A DNA stretch of 64,000 nucleotides from Actinomadura harenae (GCF_003696215.1 NZ_RFFG01000028.1:1-64000), one strand, 5' to 3'. Shown: positions 46,919-55,904, counted from the first letter of the stretch. Notes: generated from the letters alone by a model not told the origin. A program made the numbers and translations.

Positions 46919-48352
46919 GTGGAACCGAACGACAGCGGGGCGGCGCGGCGGGCGTTCCAGCCGCTGGACGGGGACGAGCGCGACCGGATGGCGGCCCACG
47001 CGGCACGCCTCGTCCCCGACCTCGAGGGCCTCGCCGGAGTCGCGCTGGGCTGGGTCGACACCAGCGGCATCACCCGCATCAAGACCGTCCCGGTGCCCCG
47101 GCTCGAGCACGCCGCGCGGTGGGGCGTGGGCATGGCGCCCTGTTTCGACGTGTTCCTCCTGGACGACTCGATCGTGTCCGGGCAGTACATCGGCGGACCG
47201 GTCGGCGACCTGCGGCTGCACCCCGACCTCGACCGGCTCGTCCGGCTCGCGGCGCTGCCCGGATGGGCCTGGGCGCCCGTGACCCGGTACACGCAGGAGG
47301 GGACCGTCCACCCGATGGACTCCCGCTCGCTGCTCGCGCGCGAGGTCGAGCGGCTCGCGGACCTCGGCTGGTCGGTCCGCGGCGCGTTCGAGATCGAGTG
47401 GTCGCTGTCGGAGGACGACGGAACCGACCACTTCGTCCCGGCCTGCAAGGGCCCCGCCTACGGCATGGCGCGGCTGTCCGAACTGTCCGGCTACCTGCGC
47501 GACCTGCTCGAGGCGCTCGCCGAGACCGGCGTCTCGATCGACCAGCTGCACCCCGAGTACGCGCCCGGCCAGTACGAACTGTCCTTCGCCGCCGAGGACC
47601 CGGTGGGCGCCGCGGACACCGCCGTCCTCATCCGGGAGACGATCCGCGCCGTGTCGCTCGACCACGGCCTGGTCGCCTCGTTCTCGCCCAAGGTCCTCGC
47701 GGACTCGGTCGGCAACGGCGGCCACATCCACCTCAGCCTCTGGCGGGACGACCCGGTGGAGGGCCCGGTCAACATGATGACCGGCGGACACGGCCCGTTC
47801 GGGCTGACGGCCGAGGGCGAGGCGTTCGCCGCGGGCATCCTCGGACGGCTGTCCGCGCTGCTCGCGATCGGCGCACCGACCGTCTCCAGCTACCTGCGGC
47901 TGATCCCGTCGCACTGGGCGGGCGTGTACGGCTGCTGGGGCCTGGAGAACCGGGAGGCCGCGATGCGCCTGGTCACCGGCGCGATCGGCGACCGCGGGCG
48001 GGCCGCCAATATCGAGATCAAGTGTTTCGACGAGGCCGCGAACCCCTACCTGGCGCTCGCCGGGCTGCTCGCCACGGGCCGCGCCGGGCTCGCCGCGAAG
48101 GCGTCCCTGCCCGAGCCCATCGCGGTCGACCCGGCCTCGCTGTCGGACACCGACCGCATCCGGCTCGGCATCGAACTGCTCCCCGAGTCGCTGGACGAGG
48201 CGGTCGCGGCGTTCGAACGCGACGACGTCCTCGCCGAGGCCCTCGGCCCGGAGGTCATCGACACGGTCGCGACCGTCCGGCGCGGGGAGATCGCGCTGTT
48301 CGAGCACGCCTCACCCGAGCAGATCACCGAATCCACCCGCTGGCGCCACTGA
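46919..48352 (+). CDS. glutamine synthetase family protein (FluG C-terminal type)
   Basis: A 477-residue GS-fold ligase. Key segments are WSVRGAFEIEWSLSE near residue 155 (metal Glu), YAPGQYELSFAAEDPVGAAD near 215 (metal Glu), SVGNGGHIHLSLWRDD near 265 (ATP/metal His) and the C-terminal NIEIKCFDEAANPYLALAG. It lacks the regulatory adenylylation and feedback features of true GlnA and resembles gamma-glutamyl ligases of amines (type III/GlnT, FluG). It likely couples glutamate to an amine. The GTG at 46919 was chosen because GGGAGC precedes it; upstream residues are Arg/Pro-rich. It is paired with the divergent amidohydrolase. Confidence 0.88.
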   Translation: MEPNDSGAARRAFQPLDGDERDRMAAHAARLVPDLEGLAGVALGWVDTSGITRIKTVPVPRLEHAARWGVGMAPCFDVFLLDDSIVSGQYIGGPVGDLRLHPDLDRLVRLAALPGWAWAPVTRYTQEGTVHPMDSRSLLAREVERLADLGWSVRGAFEIEWSLSEDDGTDHFVPACKGPAYGMARLSELSGYLRDLLEALAETGVSIDQLHPEYAPGQYELSFAAEDPVGAADTAVLIRETIRAVSLDHGLVASFSPKVLADSVGNGGHIHLSLWRDDPVEGPVNMMTGGHGPFGLTAEGEAFAAGILGRLSALLAIGAPTVSSYLRLIPSHWAGVYGCWGLENREAAMRLVTGAIGDRGRAANIEIKCFDEAANPYLALAGLLATGRAGLAAKASLPEPIAVDPASLSDTDRIRLGIELLPESLDEAVAAFERDDVLAEALGPEVIDTVATVRRGEIALFEHASPEQITESTRWRH

Positions 48353-48518
48353 CCGGCCCTTTCCATCGGCCGGCCTGGGCCGTCCGCTCTCGGTCGCCGG
48401 GGTGGACGGCCCGGGCCGGTCGCTCGTCTTCTCCGGGTGGGACGGGCCGTCCGGGCCGACGGGATACCCTCGATGCCAGCCCACAGCCGACACCCGCGAC
48501 AGGCAGGTCTCCCGCGCC

Positions 48519-49061
48519 ATGAAGATCACCGGATACCGCAGTCACGGCGTCGCCGCCGCGGTCGCGCTGGTGAACGCCGTCACCGACCCGGACGGCGACG
48601 GCGGCCCGGACGCGCTGCGCGGCATCCTGCGCGTCCACGGCTTCGTCTGGCAGGACTTCGACCCGGCGACCGCGGGCGAGTACCGCGCGTGGGGACGTGA
48701 ACTCCGCCCCTTCTTCGAGGCGCCCGATCTGCCCGCGGCCGTCGCCGTCCTCAACACCCTGCTCGAACGGACTCCGACGAACCCGCACCTGTCCGACCAC
48801 GACGGCCTCGGCCTGCACCTCCACCACGCCCCGCCGTCCGCGCAACTCCCGCTCCGGTTCCGCTCCACGACGCTGATGCACCTCTCCGAGCTCGTCTGCT
48901 CCTACGGCGTAGGACGCACCGGGGTCTGCGCCGCGCCCGACTGCGTCCGCGTGTACGCCGACACGTCCCGCGCGGGCCGCCGCCGCTTCTGCTCCGAGAC
49001 CTGCGCCAACCGCACCAACGTCGCCGCCTACCGGGCCCGCCGCCGCTCCCCCGCCTCCTGA
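48519..49061 (+). CDS. CGNR-type zinc-finger protein
   Basis: A 180-residue protein of the ABATE/CGNR family. The N-terminal half (GVAAAVALVNAVTDPDG ... LRPFFEAPDLPAAVAVLNTL) is helical. The end forms the zinc knuckle: VCAAPDCVRVYADTSRAGRR then RFCSETCANRTNVAAYR, where CANR replaces CGNR. The function is probably transcription regulation. It is the second of three such proteins in the window. A weak ribosome site precedes ATG 48519 and in-frame GTG starts a little upstream are possible. Confidence 0.85.
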   Translation: MKITGYRSHGVAAAVALVNAVTDPDGDGGPDALRGILRVHGFVWQDFDPATAGEYRAWGRELRPFFEAPDLPAAVAVLNTLLERTPTNPHLSDHDGLGLHLHHAPPSAQLPLRFRSTTLMHLSELVCSYGVGRTGVCAAPDCVRVYADTSRAGRRRFCSETCANRTNVAAYRARRRSPAS

Positions 49062-49076
49062 CCTCGCCGTTCCGCG

Positions 49077-50222
49077 TCAGGCGAGCCAGAGGGCGGCGAG
49101 CTGCCGGGTCGCCAGCCGGGACGGGACGGCGCGGAGCAGGCTGTCGCGTAGCCAGGCGGTCACGCCGGTCTGGGAGGTCAGCCGCGACTGCCGGGACGCC
49201 GCCCGCATGAAGCGGTTGGCGCTGGGCCTGCGATCGGCGTCGTAACGCAGGAGCCGCTCGGCGACGTCCCCCGGTTCCGCGCCCGTCAGGTGGCGGGTCA
49301 GCGCGGCGGCGTCCTCGAAGGCCTGGCTGGCGCCCTGGCCGAGGTCGGGCGGCATGGCGTGCGCGGCGTCGCCGAGAAGCGCGATCCTGCCGACCGCGAA
49401 CGACGGCAGGGGCGCGGCCAGGCGGGCGATCGGGTCGACGTAGATGTCGGCGGCCGGGGTGGCCTCGATCAGCTCGGCGACGAGGGGATGCCAGTCGGCC
49501 ATCAGGGACAGCACCTGCCGGCGCGCCTCGTCCGCGTCGGGCGGCGGGCCGTCCAGGCGGGAGTCGGTGAACCAGTACAGGCGGTCCTCGCCGACGGGGA
49601 ACAGGCCGAACATCGCGCCGTTGCGGCGGTCGACCAACTGGCTGACGAGCAGGTCCGATGCCATGCCGGGAGGCCGGGGCAGCATGCCGCGCAGGTCCAT
49701 CCGTCCGGTTCGCCCGACCCCGGGGTGGTCGGGGAAGAGCCGGCCGCGCAGCCTGCTGCCGATACCGTCGGCCACGATCACGGCGTCCGCCGTCGCGACG
49801 GGTTCGCCGTCGCTGACCACGGTCACACCGATGGGACCGGGTTCCAGGCGCTCGACCGGCGTCCCGGTTCGGACCAGGCCGGGAGGCAGCGGGGCGCGGA
49901 GCACCCGGTGCAGATCGGCCCGGTCGATCATGGCGGGCGTCCCGACCACCTGCCGCACCTGGACCATGTCGGTGACCAGCAGCGGCCGTCCGAGCCGGTC
50001 CCGCAGTCCCCAGAGACCGGCCCGCATGTCATGCCCGCCGATCTCCCCGGCCAGTCCCAGCTCGCCCAGCGCGCGGAGCCCGTTGGGCATGACCACGATT
50101 CCGGTGCCCGCTTCCCGCAGCTCGGCGGCCCGTTCGAAGAGCGTCACCTCGTGGCCCGTCCGATGCAGTCCCACCGCTGCCGCGACTCCTCCGAGCCCGG
50201 CACCGACCACCACGATCCTCAT
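49077..50222 (-). CDS. FAD-dependent monooxygenase (PHBH fold)
   Basis: A 381-residue flavin monooxygenase. The ADP-binding motif is RIVVVGAGLGGVAAAVGL at residues 2-19, followed by HEVTLFERAAELREAGTGI. The family's DG motif is ADAVIVADGIGSRLR near 150 and the GD motif is RIALLGDAAHAMPPDLGQGA near 280. Such enzymes hydroxylate or epoxidise aromatic and polyketide substrates with NAD(P)H. GAGGAGGT precedes ATG 50222. It is divergent from a TetR regulator with a palindrome in the gap. Confidence 0.93.
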   Translation of the reverse strand: MRIVVVGAGLGGVAAAVGLHRTGHEVTLFERAAELREAGTGIVVMPNGLRALGELGLAGEIGGHDMRAGLWGLRDRLGRPLLVTDMVQVRQVVGTPAMIDRADLHRVLRAPLPPGLVRTGTPVERLEPGPIGVTVVSDGEPVATADAVIVADGIGSRLRGRLFPDHPGVGRTGRMDLRGMLPRPPGMASDLLVSQLVDRRNGAMFGLFPVGEDRLYWFTDSRLDGPPPDADEARRQVLSLMADWHPLVAELIEATPAADIYVDPIARLAAPLPSFAVGRIALLGDAAHAMPPDLGQGASQAFEDAAALTRHLTGAEPGDVAERLLRYDADRRPSANRFMRAASRQSRLTSQTGVTAWLRDSLLRAVPSRLATRQLAALWLA

Positions 50223-50253
50223 GAGACCTCCTCGACGACTCATTCACTACGAT

Positions 50254-50265
50254 CGTACTAGTACG
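50254..50265. promoter_or_regulatory. TetR operator candidate
   Basis: CGTACTAGTACG is a perfect 12-bp palindrome in the 63-bp gap between the divergent monooxygenase (start 50222) and TetR (start 50286) genes, a typical site for dual repression. Confidence 0.65.
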
Positions 50266-50285
50266 GCTATTGGTACCATGGGCCC

Positions 50286-50891
50286 ATGCCGCCCACCAAT
50301 CAGGCCCGTCGCCGAGCAGTCGCCGACACCGCCATCGCGCTCCTGGCGTCCTCGGGCGTGCACGGCGTGACCCACCGAGCCGTGGAGAGAGAAGCGGGCC
50401 TTCCGCCGGGAACGGCCTCGAACTACTTCCGCAGCAGGGAAGCGCTGCTGGTGGCCGCGGCGGAGCGCGTCATCGAGCTGCACCATGGCGACACCGCCCG
50501 TGCCGCCGACCAGGCCGCCGGGCAGCCCGCGTCCCTGGTCGACCTGCTGACCGAGTCACTGTTCACGGCGGCGACGACGCTGCGGGACCGCTATCTGGCG
50601 ATCTTCGAACTGCAGCTGGAGGCCGTCCGCCGTCCGGCGCTCGCCTCGGTACTCGCGAACCTGCAGGACGCCGCGCTCCAGATCACCGCCGAGCAGCACG
50701 ACAGACTCGGCCTCACCACCCCCCGCGCGACGATCGCCACCCTGATCACGCTCTACCAGGGCGCACTGTTCACGCTGGTCGGCTCCCCGCCGGGGAACGT
50801 CAGAAGGGACGCCGTCCAGCACATGGTCCAGGTCATCGTGGACGGCTGCGGCGTACAGGACGACGGTGCCGGCCTTGGGGAGCGTCGGTAG
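50286..50891 (+). CDS. TetR family transcriptional regulator
   Basis: A 201-residue TetR protein. The DNA-binding domain is at residues 8-52 (RRRAVADTAIALLASSGVHG, then VTHRAVEREAGLPPGTASNY and FRSREALLVAA). The C-terminal domain is of the type found in regulators of flavin monooxygenases and efflux. It is divergent from the FAD monooxygenase, which is probably its target through the CGTACTAGTACG site. The ligand is unknown. Confidence 0.92.
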   Translation: MPPTNQARRRAVADTAIALLASSGVHGVTHRAVEREAGLPPGTASNYFRSREALLVAAAERVIELHHGDTARAADQAAGQPASLVDLLTESLFTAATTLRDRYLAIFELQLEAVRRPALASVLANLQDAALQITAEQHDRLGLTTPRATIATLITLYQGALFTLVGSPPGNVRRDAVQHMVQVIVDGCGVQDDGAGLGERR

Positions 50892-50987
50892 GCGGGCTCG
50901 GCTATGGCCGCGATCAGCGCGGGCGCTTTCGCCTTAAGCCCATCGGATCTTCTGGCGGGTGCCACCTGAGCCCTGCGGCGGGCCTCG

Positions 50988-51680
50988 TCAGGTGGTGACG
51001 GCACCATCGTCGAAACCGACGGCGGCGTGGCTGCCGTCACAGAAGGGCTTGTTCTTGGACGCCCCGCACCGGCACAGCGCCATGCGGTTGCGCCCTTCGT
51101 AGGGCTCACCCGCGTCGTCCACGACGGGGATCCCGCCGCGCACCCACAGCGGGCCGCTGACACCCTGCGCCGGATCCTCGATCAGCCCGAGGGACAGCGG
51201 CAACTCCGGTTCGAGCGCACGCCGCTCGTCGAGCTTCCACGGGACGAGGCGTCCGCCGGGACAGTGCTGCGCCTCCTGCTTCGCGCGCTCTCCCCCGCCG
51301 GGCTTCTCGATCAGGTTCCAGACCTGGCCGTCCGCGTCGCAGAACCGTGCGAACGCGCACAGCGGCTCGGCATCGGTGAGCGTGTACTCGGGACCGTCCT
51401 GCTCCTGCGCCATCTGGAGGTAGGGAACGCGCGCGGCGGGCCCCTCCTCGGCCTGGAACCCGACGCGCTCGTGCGACCCGTCGCAGTACGGCTTGTGGCC
51501 GGACCGGCCGCATCGGCACAGCTCGTAGGTGTCCATGTCGGGGAGGCGTTCACCCTCAATCCACTCGACCGACTGCCCTCGCTCGTCCGTCCCGATCACC
51601 TGGCGGCTGAGCGGCGGCCCTCCGGTCACCCGGTAGGGCCCGTTGCGGGTCACCTCGACGCGCGGACCGTCATCGGCCAT
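50988..51680 (-). CDS. iron-sulfur protein with two CDGSH domains and a ferredoxin-like middle
   Basis: A 230-residue protein. Two CDGSH cluster sites are clear: ELCRCGRSGHKPYCDGSH at residues 53-70 and LCRCGASKNKPFCDGSH near 203-219, each with the three Cys and one His that bind a 2Fe-2S cluster. Between them a segment with LCAFARFCDADGQVW and later AQHCPGGRLVPW resembles the Fer4_19 type ferredoxin-like domain. Such three-part proteins are expected to handle electrons or store clusters in the cytoplasm. It is transcribed leftward and has no obvious operon partner. Confidence 0.9.
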   Translation of the reverse strand: MADDGPRVEVTRNGPYRVTGGPPLSRQVIGTDERGQSVEWIEGERLPDMDTYELCRCGRSGHKPYCDGSHERVGFQAEEGPAARVPYLQMAQEQDGPEYTLTDAEPLCAFARFCDADGQVWNLIEKPGGGERAKQEAQHCPGGRLVPWKLDERRALEPELPLSLGLIEDPAQGVSGPLWVRGGIPVVDDAGEPYEGRNRMALCRCGASKNKPFCDGSHAAVGFDDGAVTT

Positions 51681-51761
51681 GCTGTCCCCCTCGATCCTCG
51701 CGATCTTCCTCCCCTCGGCCGCATCGCCGAAAACGCGCCAGCCACGCGTCGCGGCCTCGGA

Positions 51762-52508
51762 TCAACCGTCGACCAGCGGGACGGTCAGATCCTCGTCGGC
51801 GGCGAGCACGTCGTTCCCGAAGTGCTCGCGGGCCGCCGCCACGGATGCCGCGCGGTCGTTGCCAGGCCAAAAGTGCGTGAGCATCAGCCTGCGGGCCCCT
51901 GCTCTCCGTGCCCAGAGCCCGGCCTCCGCGGACGTCATCAGGTTGCGGCAGGAGTGGTCGGTCTCGCCGTCCCGATCGGTGGCCTCGACGATGAACAGGT
52001 CGGCGTCCCGGCCCAGCTCGGCGAGCATCGGATCCGGTCCGGTGTCGCCGGTGTAGGCGAGTGTCGTCATGTCGTCTTGGAGGCGGACCCCGGTGTTGGG
52101 CACGTAGTGCGGCAGGTCCACGCCGGTCAGCGTGAGCGGCCCGGCCCGGTGGACGCCCGGGAGGGGACGATGGTCGAAGACCGACTCCAACGGGACGTCC
52201 GGTTCCAGCGCCTGAAGCCGGACGAGTACGCCTGGCGGAGAGTACAAGGGCACTCGGGGGCAGGGTGCGGGGCCGTAGTACCACGTCCGGAACAGGCCGT
52301 GGAGGTCGACGCAATGATCCGGATGCTCGTGCGTGATGACGACCGCGTCCACGACACCGTCCGGCCAGCGCGCGAGCAGCCGGGGCAGCGTGCCGTAGCC
52401 GAGATCGAGCACGACGCGGAACCCGTCCCAGTCCACGGCGAAGCCGCTGCACGCCCGCCCCGGTTCCGGAAACGCCCCGCAACTGCCGAGCACGGTGAGC
52501 TGTCGCAT
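51762..52508 (-). CDS. MBL-fold metallo-hydrolase (RNase Z-like branch)
   Basis: A 248-residue metallo-beta-lactamase-fold enzyme. It begins QLTVLGSCGAFPEPGRACSG, a start typical of RNase Z-like phosphodiesterases. The metal motif is ITHEHPDHCVDL near residue 59, further ligands are in AYTGDTGPDP near 150 and the closing MLTHFWPGND near 210. It is shorter than true RNase Z and lacks the exosite arm, so it is probably a small-molecule or cyclic-nucleotide phosphodiesterase. It lies 47 bp downstream of the methyltransferase gene on the same strand, so they may be one transcript. Confidence 0.88.
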   Translation of the reverse strand: MRQLTVLGSCGAFPEPGRACSGFAVDWDGFRVVLDLGYGTLPRLLARWPDGVVDAVVITHEHPDHCVDLHGLFRTWYYGPAPCPRVPLYSPPGVLVRLQALEPDVPLESVFDHRPLPGVHRAGPLTLTGVDLPHYVPNTGVRLQDDMTTLAYTGDTGPDPMLAELGRDADLFIVEATDRDGETDHSCRNLMTSAEAGLWARRAGARRLMLTHFWPGNDRAASVAAAREHFGNDVLAADEDLTVPLVDG

Positions 52509-52555
52509 CCGTCCATGATCCCGTCGGTTCCCGCCCCGGGAGGCCCCCGGGACGC

Positions 52556-53569
52556 TCAGCCGGACGGCAGCAGCTCGGTGATCGAACGCGTGCCCGCCTG
52601 GACGACGGAACCCACCCGCAGCCCGGCCTTCGCGGCCAGCTCGCCCAGCCGCTCGAAGGTCCGCTCCCGTCCGCCGACGAAACAGAGCATGCGCAGGTCG
52701 CCTTCGGTGTCGGACACCGCGCTCAGGTCACCGGCGAAATGGTCCACGATCAGGACCTTCCCCGAATCCGACACCGCTTCGGAACAGCGCCGCAGGATGC
52801 GGAGGGCCTCCGGGTCGTCCCAGTCGTGCAGGACACCGGAGAGCACGTAACCGCCCGCACCTGCGGGGAGTTCGTCGAAGAAGCTGCCCACCTGCGCATC
52901 CGCGCGGTCATTCAGTCCCGCCGCCTCGATGGCCTTCCGGGCTCGGGACACCGGACCCTCCAGATCGACCACCGTGCCCCGCAGTTCCTCGTGACGGCGG
53001 AGGATCGCGATCAGCATGCTCGCGTCGCCTCCGCCCACGTCGATGACGTGACCGAGCGTGCCCCAGGGGTAGGCGGTCGCGACGACCGGCGCGTCCGCGA
53101 CCAGCCTTGACCCCATCAACGCGTCGAACGACGCGCCGCGCTCGGAATGCGCGGACAGGTCCTCCCAGAAGGGCCGTCCGAAGAAATGCTGGAAGGCGGG
53201 CTCACCGGTGCGGACGCTATGCAGCATGTCGGCGAAACAGAGCGAGGCGTACCCGATGGCGCCGTCCAGATCCAGCCAGCCCCGCATGCCGGCGGGGTGG
53301 TCGTCCCGCAGTTGTTCTCCCAGGGCGGTCAGGCCGTACGTTCCGTCCTCCGAGCGCGTGAGCACGTCGGTGGACACCAGGTGTTGCATCACGCGCTCGA
53401 GGGCGTCCGGATCGGCGTCCACGGCCTCGGCCAACGACCGTGCCGTCCTCCTCCCGGCGGCGATGTGATCCGCCAACCGCAGGGTCGCCGCCACCCGCAC
53501 GGCCATCGGAGTCACCAGATCCGCGGCCGCCCAGATCGTCCCGCTCTCGCCGTTCTCCCCTTCAGCCAT
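52556..53569 (-). CDS. O-methyltransferase (acetylserotonin OMT family)
   Basis: A 337-residue SAM-dependent methyltransferase. The N-terminal 90 residues form a winged-helix dimerisation domain (DLVTPMAVRVAATLRLADHI ... SLAEAVDADPDALERVMQHL). The SAM motif I is GHVIDVGGGDASMLIAIL near residue 175, and the downstream SGVLHDWDDPEALRIL with His-Asp is the catalytic base motif of this family. C-terminal strands complete the Rossmann fold. Such enzymes methylate hydroxyls of aromatic polyketides. No biosynthetic genes adjoin, so the substrate is unknown. An MBL gene follows 47 bp downstream. Confidence 0.92.
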   Translation of the reverse strand: MAEGENGESGTIWAAADLVTPMAVRVAATLRLADHIAAGRRTARSLAEAVDADPDALERVMQHLVSTDVLTRSEDGTYGLTALGEQLRDDHPAGMRGWLDLDGAIGYASLCFADMLHSVRTGEPAFQHFFGRPFWEDLSAHSERGASFDALMGSRLVADAPVVATAYPWGTLGHVIDVGGGDASMLIAILRRHEELRGTVVDLEGPVSRARKAIEAAGLNDRADAQVGSFFDELPAGAGGYVLSGVLHDWDDPEALRILRRCSEAVSDSGKVLIVDHFAGDLSAVSDTEGDLRMLCFVGGRERTFERLGELAAKAGLRVGSVVQAGTRSITELLPSG

Positions 53570-53996
53570 TCCCCACCCTTTCGCCGCCGAAGGCCGACAC
53601 CGTCACCCGCCTTCGGGTCAGCCATACCCACCCCCCGCAGCCGACAGAACCGGCCTCCGAACATCCAACCAGGAATGGCCTTGCCGTCCTCAGATATCGG
53701 ATTTGTTCTGTTCGAGTGCGTCTTCCGGCATCGGCGGACCGGCCTGATCTCAGCGCCGACGAGGCACCGCAAGGGCACCACCATCAGCCGTGCACGGCCC
53801 CGGCCTCGCTGCGGGTCTGGCCACCGCGGCGACCTGGGCGTGCTGTCCCGGCTGCGTGTGGGGCGTCCGGGTTGGTGAGGGGTGGCGTTGCCGCGATCGG
53901 ACGCCGTGCGGGCGGGGCGTTCGGGATCGCGCGCCAGCCACCATTGGACGCGACGTCAACGATCGGGCCGGCGGCTTCATCGCCGCTGGTGTCGCG
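53570..53996. other. 427-bp gap without a convincing gene
   Basis: All frames here are short and lack domains. It must hold the promoter of the leftward methyltransferase gene. The region includes a T-rich patch (GGATTTGTTCTGTTCGAG near 53699-53716) that could be promoter-like, but no clear palindrome was seen. Confidence 0.4.
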
Positions 53997-54407
53997 TCAG
54001 AGCCGGTAGGGCCACACGCTGACGCTGTCAGCTGCGACGCCGAGCTCCACCCAGGTTCGGTCGATGCCGCTCGGAGGAGTGTTGCCGAGATCGAGCAAGA
54101 TCTGCGCGTCGCCCATCTCCAGCGTCGCGGCCCCATCCTCGGTGAGGTGCAGTCGGCCGCGCAGGACGATGCGGCCGCCGTCCGCCCAGACACCGGGTTC
54201 CGCGATCGCCGCCGGGACAACGTTGCGTCCCCACAGAACGTCCTCGTCGACTCCCCACTCGACGTAATGCCGAGCGTCCGCCTCCTCCAGATCCCCCTCC
54301 AACCGTGCCGTGACATGACCGAGAGGCGAGTGGACCCGAACGCTCACCGAACCGTCCGCATCAGCGGGCATCGGTTCCAGACGGACAAGCATGACCAGAT
54401 CATCCAC
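53997..54407 (-). CDS. hypothetical protein, beta-rich
   Basis: A 136-residue protein (GTG 54407; ATG 54392 is an equally plausible start). It is predicted to be mostly strands: VRVHSPLGHVTARLEG, GGRIVLRGRLHLTEDGAATL and the final RTWVELGVAADSVSVWPYRL. It has no Cys and no catalytic motif. It is acidic and probably soluble. I do not recognise it; similar short beta-proteins in actinomycetes are unnamed. It stands downstream of a P-loop kinase gene on the same strand with a 153-bp gap. Confidence 0.6.
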   Translation of the reverse strand: MDDLVMLVRLEPMPADADGSVSVRVHSPLGHVTARLEGDLEEADARHYVEWGVDEDVLWGRNVVPAAIAEPGVWADGGRIVLRGRLHLTEDGAATLEMGDAQILLDLGNTPPSGIDRTWVELGVAADSVSVWPYRL

Positions 54408-54560
54408 CTTCCCCTCGCCGCGAGGCCATCAGCGAACTCACCGGCTGCCCGGTCCGGTCGAACGCCTTGGAGCGCGGGTCACCACCCGGCAACCCCGAGA
54501 AGCGGCTGCTCCGGCCGATCGGCGAGCACTCGGCGACCGGGAATCGCGTCGAGGGCGGCC

Positions 54561-55271
54561 TCATGCTCGTGGAACCAGCGCGAACCGTGCTGCCACCTGA
54601 CCGGCCAGGTCGGCGACGGGAGCGCCGCCGTCGATCGTGACGACGTCGAGGCCGTGATCGTCTGCTTGCCTGCGGACCTCCTCGTCCCAGAGAGCATCGC
54701 GTCCGAGGCGTTTGGCGAGCGTGGATTCGAGGTCGTTACTCCCCCAGTTGGCGCGTGCACGGACAGGATCCGCGTAGCGTGCGGCGAGTGCCTCGCGCCG
54801 GAACCGGGGTGTGGGCAGGAGGAAGACGGCTTGGTCGCGCTGCCGTAGCAGCGGTCCGAGGTGGCCGGGCAGGATCCCGAAGTAGTCGACCACGATGACG
54901 CGGTCGGAGGGCATGGCCAGGAGGTCGTCGGCGATGAAGCCGACGGTCTCTCCGTGCAGGCTCGCCATCGTCTGGAACAACTGCCGGGAGGTACGGCCCC
55001 GCCACATCTCGCCCGGGGGCGCTCCGCGCATGGCGGCCAGGCGCGGGTGACGCTGCGGCGTGCACCGCGCCAGCCAACCGTGTTCCGCACGGTCACCGTC
55101 GTACACCGCGACGTCGTACTGGTCGGCCAGGATCCGGGCCAGCGTGCTCTTACCGGCACCCGTGCCGCCGGCGATCCAGCGCACGTGTGTCAGCCGATCA
55201 GCCAGTTCTCCACACGTCTCGGCATCCAATGTCTCGTCCCCCTCCGCCGCCTCGAAATGGCTCGCCTGCAC
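54561..55271 (-). CDS. P-loop kinase-like ATPase
   Basis: A 236-residue nucleotide kinase-like protein. Walker A is WIAGGTGAGKSTLARILAD near residue 33, followed by VAVYDGDRAEHGWLARC, with the Asp that usually binds the substrate. VIVVDYFGILPGHLGPLL near 127 is Walker B-like with a single Asp, and the lid-like stretch RRQADDHGLDVVTIDGG is near the end. This resembles the adenylate-kinase/gluconokinase-like group acting on a small molecule. It belongs to the leftward cluster with the downstream hypothetical gene and the upstream Zn-ribbon protein. Confidence 0.75.
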   Translation of the reverse strand: MQASHFEAAEGDETLDAETCGELADRLTHVRWIAGGTGAGKSTLARILADQYDVAVYDGDRAEHGWLARCTPQRHPRLAAMRGAPPGEMWRGRTSRQLFQTMASLHGETVGFIADDLLAMPSDRVIVVDYFGILPGHLGPLLRQRDQAVFLLPTPRFRREALAARYADPVRARANWGSNDLESTLAKRLGRDALWDEEVRRQADDHGLDVVTIDGGAPVADLAGQVAARFALVPRA

Positions 55272-55310
55272 GCACCAAGCAGCCGAGCCCCCGAAACAAG
55301 CTTCCCGGCA

Positions 55311-55832
55311 TCAAACAGGCTCGTCGGGCTGGTTCACATTCCACGCACGTGGCAGTGGCGCTTCGCACACAGCGCAGACGTAGAAGTCGTCCTTGACGAT
55401 GTTGCGCTGGTGGCACGCGGTGCAGCGCCGGAAGACCATCGGATGAGTGAAGGTACCGGGATGGCCCAGGCCCGCGCGTTCCAGCGCCGACTCCACGGCT
55501 GGCCAGGATGTGACATCGGGGCAGCAGCCGGTCGACTGGTTGCTGACCTCGCTGACCAGCCAGCGGCCTCCTTCTCTCACGAAGGCGACCTCACCAGCGC
55601 TCAGCACGGGCTCGCCTGCGGCACAGGCCACGTGCTCGCTGTGCCGTGAGGCCAGCATCAGGGTTCCGTCCAGCTCGATGACAAAGGTGCAGGGCTCCTC
55701 ACGCTCGCCGCTCGGCAGCCCACCCAGCCAGGCTTCAAGATCACCGGAGGACGTGATCGCCGCGCCCCGGACCCCGACCCGGACCTGGCCACGAATCTCG
55801 GCCGGGCCGACGTAGTCGTAGTGCCACTTCAC
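55311..55832 (-). CDS. hypothetical protein with a C-terminal zinc ribbon
   Basis: A 173-residue protein. The first 130 residues have no recognised domain but include a strand-rich part (CTFVIELDGTLMLASRHSEH ... EVAFVREGGRWLVSEV). The end has a four-cysteine ribbon: RRCTACHQRN and YVCAVCEAPLP, two CxxC pairs 16 residues apart, a typical zinc-ribbon arrangement for nucleic-acid or protein contact. The GTG at 55832 was chosen because the residues before it are not family-like; an ATG at 55868 is possible. Function unknown. Confidence 0.65.
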   Translation of the reverse strand: MKWHYDYVGPAEIRGQVRVGVRGAAITSSGDLEAWLGGLPSGEREEPCTFVIELDGTLMLASRHSEHVACAAGEPVLSAGEVAFVREGGRWLVSEVSNQSTGCCPDVTSWPAVESALERAGLGHPGTFTHPMVFRRCTACHQRNIVKDDFYVCAVCEAPLPRAWNVNQPDEPV

Positions 55833-55904
55833 GCACGGAGCGTGCCACACAACCGCCGATCGACGCACCCACGCAGCACGCAGCGCGGAAGCGCGGGTGG
55901 GTCA

